Of a stretch of 64,000 bases of DNA, positions 9,389-18,003 are shown piece by piece. The notes beneath the pieces are model-generated. The model saw only the letters and a program-made list of their open reading frames with translations. It did no database searches and was not told the DNA's origin. The translations under genes and the position numbers were made by a program. How positions within the stretch are numbered: the stretch's first letter is position 1; each line of letters begins with the position of its first letter. Source of the DNA: Granulicella sp. L46. Lineage in GTDB: Bacteria; Acidobacteriota; Terriglobia; Terriglobales; Acidobacteriaceae. The stretch covers positions 191,292-255,291 of the forward strand of contig NZ_LMUT01000003.1 in NCBI RefSeq assembly GCF_009765785.1, read 5' to 3'.

Positions 9389-12300
9389 TCACAACGCCTC
9401 ATGATCGCCAATGATTCGACGGTAGAGTTTGCGGAGATTGGCGCGGATTCCAGTATCGGGATGCAAGAAGCTCACGTTGCCGGGCACAATCACGGAAATA
9501 TCAGTTCCAGATCCAGTGGAACTGAGGATCGTCAGCCTTCCCTGGATACGTGCAGCGCGCTCACGCATACCCTGCAGGCCATGATGGCCCTCTCTCCCAG
9601 TCATGGCATAGCTCGGATCGATGCCAACCCCGTTGTCCCCCACATGAAGCGTCAGATTCTGGCCGTACATCAGGTCGATGCTCAGATGACTTCCGTGGGA
9701 GTGGGCTTTTGCATTCTGGATAGCTTCGTTCCCGATTCGATATAGCTCATCACGAACGATCGGATGCAACTCTCGTGCATCCCCAATGACCGAAACCGAT
9801 ACTGTCATTCCGTCAGGGACAACTCCAGTTTCTGCAGCCCGCCGCAGCGCCGGCCCGAGCTCGTTTTTCAATGTAGTCGAGGACCGCAACGAGTTCAGGG
9901 TTGTGCGGCCTTCCGCAATCGCCTGCTCAAGCCAACCGGAGACCTGGCCCAATGCACGGCGCATTTTCTCCGGATCCAATGGTTCCTCGAGCCCATCGTC
10001 GACGACGAATTTACTGCCTTGAATCGTCTGAAGGAATGTATCGTGGAGTTCTCGTGCCATGCGCGTGCGCTCGGAGAGTCGCTCGTCGAACCGCGCTCCA
10101 ATAGCCCTTGCTATTTGTCGAACTCGAAGACGATAGACCGCCCAGATGAAAGCGATCACTAGGGCTACGCATGCGGCTAAGAATGTACGGGTTTGGTACC
10201 AGGTGGGAAGAACTTCAAAATTCAAGTTCGCACCTTGCGTGTTCCATACCCCATCACTGTTGCTGGCGATCACTTGAAACGTGTATTTACCTGGCGGGAG
10301 ATTGTTATAGAACGCCTGCCGCCGTGAGCCAGCATCGTGCCAGATCTTCTCCCATCCATGCAACATGTAGCGAAAATGTATCTTTTGCGGGATGGCGAAG
10401 CTCGGCGCGGTGTAGTCGATCTCCAGTTCGCTCTTGATTGAGGGCAGACGCAGGCCATTCGCAACTGCGTAAGGCTGCCGGTCAACAACTACGTCCTCGA
10501 CATGCACCGGCGGGACTACATCACTGATCCGATTCGCCGGGTCGACACTCTGCAATACAGCGCCATTCACAAACCAAAGCCGTCCGTCGCGAGACTTGGC
10601 AGCCCCATTAAAAGGAGCATAACCAGTCTGCGCGCCGTCCGCGGCATCTAATAGTCGGAACTGCAGTTTGCGGTCAGGCTTAGCCCACCATTCTTCCAAT
10701 TCAATTCGTGGAATATCGATGAGGCCGCACTGCGCGTACAGCCATAGGTCACCACGATCATCCGTAATAAAGGCCTGGATGTCGTCACAGGGCAGACCGT
10801 TCTGTATGGTCATCGTCTGCTGCTTCCCGTTCTTCCACGCGACGACTCCGAAAGATGTAGCCCCCATGACGGAATCATCTGCACCGACGAATAGCTGATT
10901 GAACCTCGATGTCCCGTTAGAACGCTCGTTGTGCCCGAAGCGAAAGATGTCGAGCTTGCCGTTGGCGTATCGTCCGAGGTCGCCGCTGATGAGGCCTAAC
11001 CAGAGAGCGCCGTCGGGAGCAGCCGCGACTCTGCGTGCAGCCGGCATTTGCGGTGCTGGAAATTCCTGTTGTACGGTATCGTTCTTAATCCGGACGAGCC
11101 TGCGTGGACTGCCGCTGATCTCGGCCCAAACAGTGTGTGCCGTATCCTCTGCCAATCCCACTACGAATCCAAGCGGAGAACCGTCGGGTCTGTTGATGCG
11201 ACGGAACCTGCCGTTCTCGTAAATGTTCAAGGTATTGTCGATTCCCACCCACAGCCTGTCCCGGTCGTCCTCAAGCAGAGATGTCACTTGGTCGCCGGGC
11301 AGACCCTTCTTAGCTTGCAACGAAGAAATAACATCGTCGCGTATAGAACCCAGAGCTCCTGCGCCTCCTGCCCAGATCGTTCCGTCATGTGTTGCAAGAA
11401 CAGAATCAACTTCATCCGTCCCTAATCCTCCGAGACCTGGGACGGTTGTTACGCGAAGATCACGGAAACAATCGAGCCCCTTGCTGGTCGCAACCCAGAC
11501 GTCACCCTCGGTGTCTTCGTAGAAGGCCATAATAAAGTCGCCCGAGAGGCCATCAGAACTACGAAATCGATCTACTTTGCCATTATGAATTCGGTAGATA
11601 CCCTCCGCCGCAGTGCCAATCCACAAGCTGCCCCGCCTGTCGGACAATAAAGCGGTTACCTCCAGAGAGCTCCCGTCGATACCCGGGGCAAGAAACGGCT
11701 TCAACGCCCCATGGACCACTTGCTCGAGTCCAAGTCCGGGACCAGCAGGATTGATTCCTGCCAGTATGACGCCATTGGGTTGAGCGACGATTGCAGCCAC
11801 GCCGTCCGCTACGCCCCCTCGCTGTCCCGTTAGCCGCAAGATACTAGTTGAGCCCGGACGCCATCGCATGAGCGAGGTAGTGTCCCCGATCCAGAGGGAG
11901 CCGGCGGTGTCCTCGATGAAGGAGGCGCCTCCTCGGAGGGCGATTCCATCCTCCTGGCCGTAGCATTGGGTTTCCAGACCTACTACCCGACAAATCGCGA
12001 CACCGTCCGGTCGAAAGCGCGAGAACCATACTTCTCCATTGAGCCGTTCGATGATTGTATCGATGCGGCCCAGCGAGCCCGGATACTGGACGAGCTTATG
12101 ATCTACCCAATGCACAAGCCCAGATTCTGTGCCGATCCAGAGACTCCCATCACGGGCTCCAAGCAGGGATTGCATCCTGAGGGAGGGTGTCCGACCTCCG
12201 AGTCCCGACAACCATGGAACGAACCGCACGCCATCAAAACGCAAGAGTTCGTTCTTCGTTCCAATCCATAGGTATCCATCCGTCGTCTGTGCAATTGAGA

Positions 12301-12526
12301 AGGGATGGCCATTGAAGAATCCGTCCTGCAACCTCCAGACTGAATGACCATACTGCGACATCTGCCGGCTGGGATCGACCGCCCACGCGGAGCAAGTTGC
12401 CAAGAGCAAGAAGAGACATAGTCGGAGCGAACGCGAGGTCTTCAACTTGGCCACCTTGATGATTCTGAGCGCACTGCTCCTGAGTTTAGCTAGAAGACTG
12501 AGCTGATTCCTGCGGACTAATCTCAA
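9389..12526 (-). CDS. Two-component propeller sensor histidine kinase (HisKA_3)
   Basis: The open frame encodes up to 1045 residues. A signal or anchor segment ('LCLFLLLATCSAWAVDP') is followed by about a dozen Reg_prop blades ('GYLWIGTKNELLRFDGVRF', 'GSLWIGTESGLVHW', 'GTIWAGGAGALGSI') forming a periplasmic propeller sensor. A Y_Y_Y domain follows at about 690-765 ('FRYMLHGWEKIWHDAGS'), then one membrane helix at about 775-800. The HisKA_3 dimerisation domain has the phospho-accepting His828 in 'ARELHDTFLQ', and the HATPase domain has 'NEAIQNA' and 'DNGVGI'. The first codon of the frame is TTG; a TTG at 12445, with AAGGTGG upstream, fits the signal sequence better. The NarL-type regulator 157 bp upstream is the probable partner. 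Such kinases often sense sugars or plant polymers in other phyla, but the ligand here is unknown. Confidence 0.92.
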   Translation of the reverse strand: MRLVRRNQLSLLAKLRSSALRIIKVAKLKTSRSLRLCLFLLLATCSAWAVDPSRQMSQYGHSVWRLQDGFFNGHPFSIAQTTDGYLWIGTKNELLRFDGVRFVPWLSGLGGRTPSLRMQSLLGARDGSLWIGTESGLVHWVDHKLVQYPGSLGRIDTIIERLNGEVWFSRFRPDGVAICRVVGLETQCYGQEDGIALRGGASFIEDTAGSLWIGDTTSLMRWRPGSTSILRLTGQRGGVADGVAAIVAQPNGVILAGINPAGPGLGLEQVVHGALKPFLAPGIDGSSLEVTALLSDRRGSLWIGTAAEGIYRIHNGKVDRFRSSDGLSGDFIMAFYEDTEGDVWVATSKGLDCFRDLRVTTVPGLGGLGTDEVDSVLATHDGTIWAGGAGALGSIRDDVISSLQAKKGLPGDQVTSLLEDDRDRLWVGIDNTLNIYENGRFRRINRPDGSPLGFVVGLAEDTAHTVWAEISGSPRRLVRIKNDTVQQEFPAPQMPAARRVAAAPDGALWLGLISGDLGRYANGKLDIFRFGHNERSNGTSRFNQLFVGADDSVMGATSFGVVAWKNGKQQTMTIQNGLPCDDIQAFITDDRGDLWLYAQCGLIDIPRIELEEWWAKPDRKLQFRLLDAADGAQTGYAPFNGAAKSRDGRLWFVNGAVLQSVDPANRISDVVPPVHVEDVVVDRQPYAVANGLRLPSIKSELEIDYTAPSFAIPQKIHFRYMLHGWEKIWHDAGSRRQAFYNNLPPGKYTFQVIASNSDGVWNTQGANLNFEVLPTWYQTRTFLAACVALVIAFIWAVYRLRVRQIARAIGARFDERLSERTRMARELHDTFLQTIQGSKFVVDDGLEEPLDPEKMRRALGQVSGWLEQAIAEGRTTLNSLRSSTTLKNELGPALRRAAETGVVPDGMTVSVSVIGDARELHPIVRDELYRIGNEAIQNAKAHSHGSHLSIDLMYGQNLTLHVGDNGVGIDPSYAMTGREGHHGLQGMRERAARIQGRLTILSSTGSGTDISVIVPGNVSFLHPDTGIRANLRKLYRRIIGDHEAL

Positions 12527-12657
12527 GTCGTCGTGGGGGGCCTATCAGCATCCATCCATCAATCAAATCCGCAGCATCCGCATCAACTAATAATCACTTC
12601 AGCGTTTCACAATAGCGCTTTCGAGGCATTCGCGGAATATCATAATCTGCTGCCAGT

Positions 12658-12679
12658 GAGCTGTAGTTTTCTACAGTTC
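12658..12679. promoter_or_regulatory. Palindrome between NarL-type regulator and kinase genes
   Basis: GAGCTGTAG-TTTT-CTACAGTTC is a 9-bp inverted repeat (one G-T mismatch) with a 4-bp centre. On the minus strand it reads GAACTGTAGAAAACTACAG. It sits just past the regulator stop codon and about 130-150 bp upstream of the kinase frame. There is no T-run, so it is unlikely to be an intrinsic terminator. It shares 13 identical bases with the repeat at 9347-9359, which argues for a protein-binding site. Confidence 0.5.
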
Positions 12680-12683
12680 GGGA

Positions 12684-13310
12684 TTAGATTTCGAGCAGGC
12701 CCCGTCGCACCGCAATGGTGACAGCATGAGTTCTGTCGTTCGCCTGCAGTTTGTCCACCAGATTCTTGATGTGAAAGTTGACCGTTGTCTCTGCGATGGC
12801 GAGCCGATCGGCAATCTGCTTGTTTCGATGGCCGTCCCGAATGAGCTGGAGCACCTGCAACTCGCGGACGGTAAGATCATCTTCACCGTAGTGTTCTGAG
12901 AGGCGCGCCGCAACTTCAGGAGGCAGGTACCGTCGACCTGCGTGGACTGTCCGGATCAGCCCCAGCAATTCGTTCTTCGGCATGCTCTTGAGAATGTAAC
13001 CAGACGCCCCGGCCCGCATTGCCCGCTGGATCTCGCCGTCGCCGTCAGAGGTGGTCAGCATGACAATGCGCGCCTGGGGAAATTCTCCCCGAATCGCAAC
13101 CATTGCATCTATGCCATTCGTGCCAGGGAGACGGAGATCCATTAGCGTGACATCGGGGCGGTGTCGACGGAAATTCGACAACGCCTCAACCGCATCGGTT
13201 GCCTGTGAAACGAGAATCATGTCTGGCTGAGAAGCAATGATCGTGCTCAAACCCTCCCGGAAAACGGGGTGGTCTTCGACGCTCAAGATGCGAATTGGCT
13301 CGCTAGTCAT
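12684..13310 (-). CDS. NarL/FixJ-family response regulator
   Basis: This 208-residue protein starts at an ATG preceded by GAGGG. The receiver domain (about 6-120) has Glu12-Asp13, phospho-acceptor Asp58 ('[13 protein letters not shown]'), a Thr-rich '[11 protein letters not shown]' and Lys in 'GYILKSM'. The LuxR HTH (about 145-205) reads '[20 protein letters not shown]' and '[15 protein letters not shown]'. This is the standard partner of HisKA_3 kinases, and the propeller kinase follows on the same strand. Expected role: DNA-binding output of the sensor. Confidence 0.93.
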   Translation of the reverse strand: MTSEPIRILSVEDHPVFREGLSTIIASQPDMILVSQATDAVEALSNFRRHRPDVTLMDLRLPGTNGIDAMVAIRGEFPQARIVMLTTSDGDGEIQRAMRAGASGYILKSMPKNELLGLIRTVHAGRRYLPPEVAARLSEHYGEDDLTVRELQVLQLIRDGHRNKQIADRLAIAETTVNFHIKNLVDKLQANDRTHAVTIAVRRGLLEI

Positions 13311-13653
13311 CCCGAGACCCTCAGTGTGATGATTGTAAAGGTGTGACCTATCGAGCGTCTGTCAGGCTATAGATAAATGCAGGTCCCACTCTGTAGTTTC
13401 CGAGGTTTGCGATCATTCTCCTCTAGGTTAGGTTTCAAGAAGCCGCCGCCTTATGAGACGCTGTCTCTCCTCCCTCCTTTGGCATCGCCGCGTACCTTCA
13501 AATCGAGCTTAGCGATTCACCACGAAATGCATGGAATTCAATTGGAGGATGTGGAGTATGGAACAAAGGACATTGCTACTCGAATATAAAGCCGTCGTTA
13601 GTCACGCTGAATATTCGATACCTGGCAACCCAACGCCAGAAACGCTATAGGCA
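13311..13653. other. Intergenic region upstream of the NarL-type regulator
   Basis: I see no convincing gene here. CTGTAGTTT at 13391-13399 (AAACTACAG on the minus strand, about 80 bp upstream of the regulator start) matches half of the palindrome at 12658-12679. An ATG at 13558 with GGAGG upstream opens a 30-codon frame (MEQRTLLLEYKAVV...) that stops at 13648, just before the decayed winged-helix sequence and in the same frame. It may be part of that remnant. Confidence 0.35.
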
Positions 13654-13944
13654 GGAGACATTGAACTGGATCCGGAGCGTCGCACCGTGAAAAAGTGCGG
13701 TCAATTAGTTCACCTGACTCCGAAGGAATTCGATCTGACACACCAATTGATGAGTCATCCCGGAAGACCGATCCGGCACACGCTGCTGATAAAGGCGGTC
13801 TGAGGCTCCGCATATGGGACAAGACCCGAATATCTGAGAATCTACATGCGGCAGCTCCGCAAAAAGCTTGAGGATGACCCAGGAAATCCACAATATTTTC
13901 TGACCCATTCCCACTTCGGCTATTACTTTTCGGACTCGCTGTGA
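13654..13944 (+). pseudogene. Decayed OmpR/KdpE-type winged-helix DNA-binding domain
   Basis: One frame translates as 'GDIELDPERRTVKKCGQLVH', 'LTPKEFDLTHQLMSHPGRPI', 'RHTLLIKAV*GSAYG', 'TRPEYLRIYMRQLRKKLEDD' and 'PGNPQYFLTHSHFGYYFSD'. It clearly matches the C-terminal effector domain of KdpE-type response regulators. An in-frame TGA at 13801-13803 replaces the Trp expected in 'AVWG', and another stop (TAG, 13648) lies just upstream. No receiver domain is present upstream. The rest of the frame is well conserved, so decay is recent or the stop is a single mutation. It is convergent with nothing and lies just before the DyP gene. Confidence 0.75.
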
Positions 13945-14022
13945 TACTCACCTGTCGACGGTGCCTTATACTTTGGGTTGGCTTAGAGCGAAACCATAAA
14001 AGAATAAGTCAACCGGATCGCG

Positions 14023-15087
14023 ATGCTGAACGAACCAGACCAACTCCCTCTTCCGCAACCAGTGCTCGGACCTCTCACACGCGCTGCGATCTTTCTCGTC
14101 GTCACGATCAATCCCGAAACTGAAAGTTATGAGGCTGTGCGTTCGTTCTGCGGCGACCTCGCCGGGCTGATCCGTGCGGTAGAGTTCCGCGACATAGACG
14201 CTGGACTCACTTGTATAGCAGCGTTCGGATCGGATGCGTGGGATCGACTTTTCGGCAACCCCCGGCCCGCCGAATTGCATCCGTTTCGGGAATTCCGGTC
14301 CGGCAAACGGCATGCGATCGCCACTCCAGGCGACGTGCTGTTCCACATCCGTGCCGGGCGGTTGGATATCTGTTTCGAGTTAGCCACGCAGATTATGGAG
14401 CGCATCGGGGACGCCGTTGCCATCGCCGACGAGGTTCAAGGCTTTCGATACTTCGAGGATCGCGATCTTATCGGTTTTGTCGATGGCACCGAGAATCCAA
14501 GGGGCACTCTTGCTCTCGAAGCCGCGCTCGTTGGCGCAGAGGATGCTCCTTTTGCAGGCGGCAGCTATGTCATCGTCCAGAAATACCTTCACGACATGAA
14601 GGCATGGAATGCCCTCTCGACCGAGGCGCAGGAACTCATTATCGGCCGCAGGAAGCTGTCGGATATCGAACTCGATGACACCACAAAGCCTGCCTCGGCA
14701 CATACCGCACTAACCGTCATTGAAGAGGATGGGAAAGAGGTCAAGATCCTGCGGGACAACATGCCCTTCGGCCAGCCTGGCCGCGGGGAATTTGGAACCT
14801 ACTTCATCGGCTACAGCCGGAACCCACGCGTGACCGAGCTTATGCTCGAAAATATGTTTGTGGGCCGGCCGCCCGGCAACTATGACAGGCTACTGGATTT
14901 CAGTCAGCCCGTTACTGGTGGCTTGTTCTTTGCGCCTTCAGTGACATTTCTAGAAGGTGCAGGCGCAGAACAGCCTGCGGCCGCGGCAATCGCCACACCG
15001 CCAGCGAGATCTGATCCGTCTTCCACATCGTCAGTGCGCAATACATCTCTGGGAATTGGATCACTTAAAGGAGAACGACATGAATAA
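14023..15087 (+). CDS. DyP-type peroxidase, encapsulin cargo
   Basis: This 354-residue dye-decolourising heme peroxidase (class B/P type) carries the signature 'IGFVDGTENPRG' with catalytic Asp154. The probable proximal heme ligand is His227 ('TKPASAHTALT') and the distal Arg is Arg244 ('ILRDNMPFGQ'), with 'GTYFIGYSR' nearby. After the catalytic domain (to about 312) there is a disordered Ala/Pro/Ser linker, then 'SLGIGSLKGE' at about 342-351. That is the known encapsulin targeting peptide pattern, so the enzyme should be loaded inside the shell encoded by the next gene. It overlaps the encapsulin start by 8 nt, suggesting coupled translation. It has no signal peptide, so it acts in the cytoplasm. 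The ribosome-binding site is weak. Confidence 0.95.
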   Translation: MLNEPDQLPLPQPVLGPLTRAAIFLVVTINPETESYEAVRSFCGDLAGLIRAVEFRDIDAGLTCIAAFGSDAWDRLFGNPRPAELHPFREFRSGKRHAIATPGDVLFHIRAGRLDICFELATQIMERIGDAVAIADEVQGFRYFEDRDLIGFVDGTENPRGTLALEAALVGAEDAPFAGGSYVIVQKYLHDMKAWNALSTEAQELIIGRRKLSDIELDDTTKPASAHTALTVIEEDGKEVKILRDNMPFGQPGRGEFGTYFIGYSRNPRVTELMLENMFVGRPPGNYDRLLDFSQPVTGGLFFAPSVTFLEGAGAEQPAAAAIATPPARSDPSSTSSVRNTSLGIGSLKGERHE

Positions 15088-15895
15088 CCTCCATCGGGAG
15101 TTGGCACCAATCTCTGACGCCGCGTGGGCGCAGATCGAGGAGGAAACGACTCGTACACTCAAGCGCTATCTCGCCGGTAGACGAGTCGTTGATGTACCGA
15201 CTCCAAGCGGGATCGACTCGCCGGCCGTTGCAACGGGCCATCTCTTGTCGATTGCTGCTCCGGAAGAAGGCATCGTTGCGAGGCAGCGCGAGGTGAAGGC
15301 CTTTGTCGAGTTGCGGGTGCCCTTCGAGCTGACACGTCAGGCCATTGACGATGTCGAGCGCGGCTCGGATGACTCCGACTGGCAACCTGCCAAAGACGCC
15401 GCCAAGACAATCGCTTTCGCTGAGGACCGTGCCATCTTCAATGGCTATCGCGAGGCAAATATCCAAGGCATCCGCGAAGGCACCAGCAATCCGATCATGA
15501 CGTTACCCTCCGACGTGCGCGACTATCCAGACGCTATCGCTCAGGCGTTGAGCCAATTGCGCCTCGTAGGTGTGAACGGCCCGTATTCGGTTTTGCTCGG
15601 GGCCAAAGCTTATACGGAACTGGCCGAAACCCGCGATCATGGATACCCGGTGCTGGAACACATAAAACGCATTATCGACAACAACATCATTTGGGCCCCC
15701 GCTATTGAGGGTGCGTTCGTGTTGAGCACGCGTGGCGGAGATTTTGAGCTCAACATCGGACAGGATGCCTCTATCGGTTATCTAAGCCATACAGACTCGG
15801 TCGTTCGGCTTTATCTTCAGGAGACATTCACGTCCCGGGTACTGACGAGCGAGGCATCAGTTGTGCTCGCTCCCATGGATAAGCCTTCTGCCTGA
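15080..15895 (+). CDS. Encapsulin shell protein (linocin M18 type, family 1)
   Basis: This 271-residue HK97-fold shell protein starts 'MNNLHRELAPISDAAWAQIE' at an ATG preceded by AAAGGAG; the frame is open further upstream but only as overlap with the peroxidase gene. Family hallmarks visible are 'EEETTRTLKRYLAGRRVVDV', 'RQREVKAFVELRVPFELTRQ', 'EDRAIFNGY', 'GIREGTSNP', 'GPYSVLLGAKAYTELAETRD' and 'VLEHIKRIIDNNIIWAPAIE'. Family-1 encapsulins of this length usually form 60-subunit, roughly 24-nm compartments. With the adjacent DyP cargo it makes a two-gene oxidative-stress or aromatic-oxidation nanocompartment. The exact substrate is unknown. Confidence 0.95.
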   Translation: MNNLHRELAPISDAAWAQIEEETTRTLKRYLAGRRVVDVPTPSGIDSPAVATGHLLSIAAPEEGIVARQREVKAFVELRVPFELTRQAIDDVERGSDDSDWQPAKDAAKTIAFAEDRAIFNGYREANIQGIREGTSNPIMTLPSDVRDYPDAIAQALSQLRLVGVNGPYSVLLGAKAYTELAETRDHGYPVLEHIKRIIDNNIIWAPAIEGAFVLSTRGGDFELNIGQDASIGYLSHTDSVVRLYLQETFTSRVLTSEASVVLAPMDKPSA

Positions 15896-16288
15896 ATAAG
15901 CAAAGAAGATCGAAAGAGAACTCAACTGCGAGTGCCGCTGGACAAGACTGAAGGCTCGCTCTTCGGATCTCCTCTTAATCTAGGGGAACGACAATATAGA
16001 CACTGAGACTTGTTCGGAATGTGGCGCCGACCTGTGCCGGACTACTCGTGACGATCCTTATCCGGAACTAACCTCAAAAAAATAGCAATCGGAGAGCGAC
16101 TATAAACGTTGCGGAAAGATTGTGCGTTTTAGCTCAGTTCATAACGGTAAAAAACGAAGTGATCTATACAAAGAGATAATTGCGTCCGACCTAGCACGCC
16201 TCTACGCTCCTTATCAGTAAGCGAGTACTCGCCGATCGTTATCAGTCCACGGTCGTCTAGTGCGGACCTTAATTTAAGGAGAAAGACA
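15896..16288. other. Intergenic region between encapsulin and alpha/beta hydrolase
   Basis: The region holds 393 bp with no supported gene. A short frame (15984-16085) reads 'CSECGADLCRTTRDDPYPEL' and ends in TAG, but it lacks a start codon. The last 20 bp contain the AAGGAG ribosome-binding site of the next gene. I see no clear terminator after the encapsulin gene. Confidence 0.4.
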
Positions 16289-17080
16289 ATGCAAGCATTG
16301 AAGTTTGTTCGGAATAGTTTGGTGGCATGCGCCACATTACTCTCGATCACCAATACTGCCGTCAAGGCGACGGCGCAAGCGCAAACTCCCTCGGGGGTAA
16401 AAACTGTGCTCCTCATTCACGGGGCATGGGCCGACGGTTCTAGCTGGTCGAAGGTGATTCCTTTGCTCGAGGCGAAGGGTCTGCATGTAGTCGCTGTGCA
16501 GATCCCGCTAACATCCTTCATGGACGACGTCGCAGCAACGCAGCGGGCCATTGATCTCGAAGATGGGCCGGTATTGCTCGTCGGTCACTCCTACGGCGGA
16601 GCTGTCATCACTGAAGTTGGGAACGATCCGAAGGTCGCTGGACTCGTTTATGTGTCAGCTGTTGCTCCAGACAAGGGCGAATCCACTCTCGGTCTCATTA
16701 TGAGTGTTCCAACGCCCATCGGCGCAGAACTACGCCCCGACAAGAGTGGTTTCCTTAAGCTGACACCCAAAGGTATCGCCGAGGATTTCGCGCAAGATCT
16801 TTCCGCTAAAGAGATTGCAATTCTGACCGCAACCCAGGTGCCCGCAAGCGTCGCGGCAATGAAGGGTGAAGTCACGAATCCAGCCTGGAAGTCCAAGCCG
16901 TCGTGGTACATCGTTGGCGGGAACGATCGCGCAATTTCACCCGTTCTTGAAGCTTCGTTGGCTAAGAAAATTGGAGCGACAACGATCACCGTGCCGTCCA
17001 GCCATGTGATTATGCTCTCCAAGCCAGCAAAGGTGGCGGATGTGATTATCGGTGCGGCGTCACAGGCCGGTTCGAAATAA
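16289..17080 (+). CDS. Exported alpha/beta hydrolase
   Basis: This 263-residue protein starts at an ATG with AAGGAG 8 nt upstream. A signal peptide (residues 1 to about 31, 'TAVKATAQAQ') is followed by an alpha/beta-hydrolase core. It has the oxyanion region 'VLLIHGAWADGSSW', nucleophile Ser101 in 'GHSYGG', a probable acid Asp in 'VGGNDRAIS' and His in 'PSSHVIMLSKP'. It resembles the small esterase group that includes salicylate and pyrethroid esterases. The substrate is unknown. Export to the periplasm separates it functionally from the cytoplasmic encapsulin pair 390 bp upstream, although all genes run in the same direction. Confidence 0.88.
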   Translation: MQALKFVRNSLVACATLLSITNTAVKATAQAQTPSGVKTVLLIHGAWADGSSWSKVIPLLEAKGLHVVAVQIPLTSFMDDVAATQRAIDLEDGPVLLVGHSYGGAVITEVGNDPKVAGLVYVSAVAPDKGESTLGLIMSVPTPIGAELRPDKSGFLKLTPKGIAEDFAQDLSAKEIAILTATQVPASVAAMKGEVTNPAWKSKPSWYIVGGNDRAISPVLEASLAKKIGATTITVPSSHVIMLSKPAKVADVIIGAASQAGSK

Positions 17081-17234
17081 CGTGTCATGCATCGCTTTCT
17101 TCTGCTGGCATTTATTTCTCAGCCGCCTGGGAAGAGGCGATGCAGACATGTAGTAGGCATCGAGCAGCACTTCTAAATCGGCTTGGGCCCCACTATCGAG
17201 CAGGTTCTCGCATCGCCTTTCCAAGGAGAAGAAT

Positions 17235-17699
17235 ATGTCTCTCGTGATCTCTGCTTTTGCGTTGGGTGTTGTGTGCGGTCTCCGCGCCATGGTTGGTCTA
17301 GCCGCTGCAAGCTGGGCGGCTAACCGCCAGCAAATTTCGCTTGAGGGGACCTGGCTCTCCTTCCTCGGTTTCCGCTTCACGCCGTACATCACGAGCCTGC
17401 TCGCTATCGGCGAAATCATCAATGACAAGCTGCCCAAAACACCCAGCCGTCTTGTGCCTCCACAGTTCGCCGGTCGTGTGGTGATGGGTGCGCTCACGGG
17501 GTCTGCTATCGGCCTGTCGCAAGAACACTTCCTCATCGGTGCCCTCTCCGGAATCATCGGCAGCATCGTTGGGACACTTGCCGGCTCCAAGGCAAGAGCC
17601 TTCGCCGCCAAACTGTTCGGACGCGATTTGCCCGCCGCGTTGCTCGAAGACGCTATCGCGGTCGCGTTGGCCGTCGTTACCATCGTGACGCTTCGATAA
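17235..17699 (+). CDS. DUF4126-like membrane protein
   Basis: This 154-residue protein starts at an ATG with AAGGAG 9 nt upstream ('CCAAGGAGAAGAATATG'). It shows 'ALGVVCGLRAMVGLAAASWA', 'GEIINDKLPKTPSRLVPPQF', 'AGRVVMGALTGSAIGL' and a terminal hydrophobic helix. The 'GLR-A/S-M...AxxWA' and 'DKLPKTPSR' patterns match DUF4126 integral membrane proteins. There are about four membrane helices and no known function. It is 154 bp downstream of the hydrolase. Confidence 0.75.
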   Translation: MSLVISAFALGVVCGLRAMVGLAAASWAANRQQISLEGTWLSFLGFRFTPYITSLLAIGEIINDKLPKTPSRLVPPQFAGRVVMGALTGSAIGLSQEHFLIGALSGIIGSIVGTLAGSKARAFAAKLFGRDLPAALLEDAIAVALAVVTIVTLR

Positions 17700-17911
17700 A
17701 AAATTCCCGACCCCCGTTGGCGCCTTCTCGCGATAGCGGCCCCATTGTGTCGTCACTCATTCCCAATGTTCACGAAAAGAATGCTCACGAAAGGACCATT
17801 CGCAATGTTCGCTTCCCCTTTGCTCAAAAAAGTCCAAAGAAACTAACTCTTCCAGCCAGTCGGGATAAAGCCATTCCAATGAACCTACCGCATTGATCTG
17901 AAAGGGGTGTG

Positions 17912-18003
17912 TGGCGGAGAGTGAGGGATTCGAACCCCCGATAGCCTTGCGACTATGTCTGATTTCGAGTCAGGTGCATTCAACCGGGCTCTGCCAACTC
18001 TCC
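17912..18003 (-). tRNA. tRNA-Ser(CGA)
   Basis: Read on the minus strand, the sequence folds into a class II tRNA. Acceptor GGAGAGT pairs with ACTCTCC, the anticodon loop is CTCGAAA (anticodon CGA), a long variable arm follows ('CATAGTCGCAAGGCTATC'), and the T-loop is GGTTCGAATCC. Discriminator G and the CCA end are encoded (17912-17915). It decodes UCG serine codons. No integrase or direct-repeat copy of its 3' end is seen nearby. Confidence 0.95.

Noticed and set aside
13377-13589. 70-codon frame on the plus strand upstream of the decayed regulator
   Set aside because: No ribosome-binding site and no recognisable sequence; composition is not coding-like.
15984-16085. Short Cys-rich frame reading CSECGADLCRTTRDDPYPEL
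   Set aside because: It looks like a small zinc-ribbon fragment but has no start codon, no ribosome-binding site and an upstream in-frame stop, so it is not reported as a gene.
17081-17160. Long-range inverted repeat GCATCGC/GCGATGC after the alpha/beta hydrolase
   Set aside because: The loop is about 50 nt and there is no T-run, so it is not a convincing terminator.
17912-18003. tRNA-Ser as an integration site of a mobile island
   Set aside because: No integrase, direct-repeat copy or composition change flanks the tRNA.
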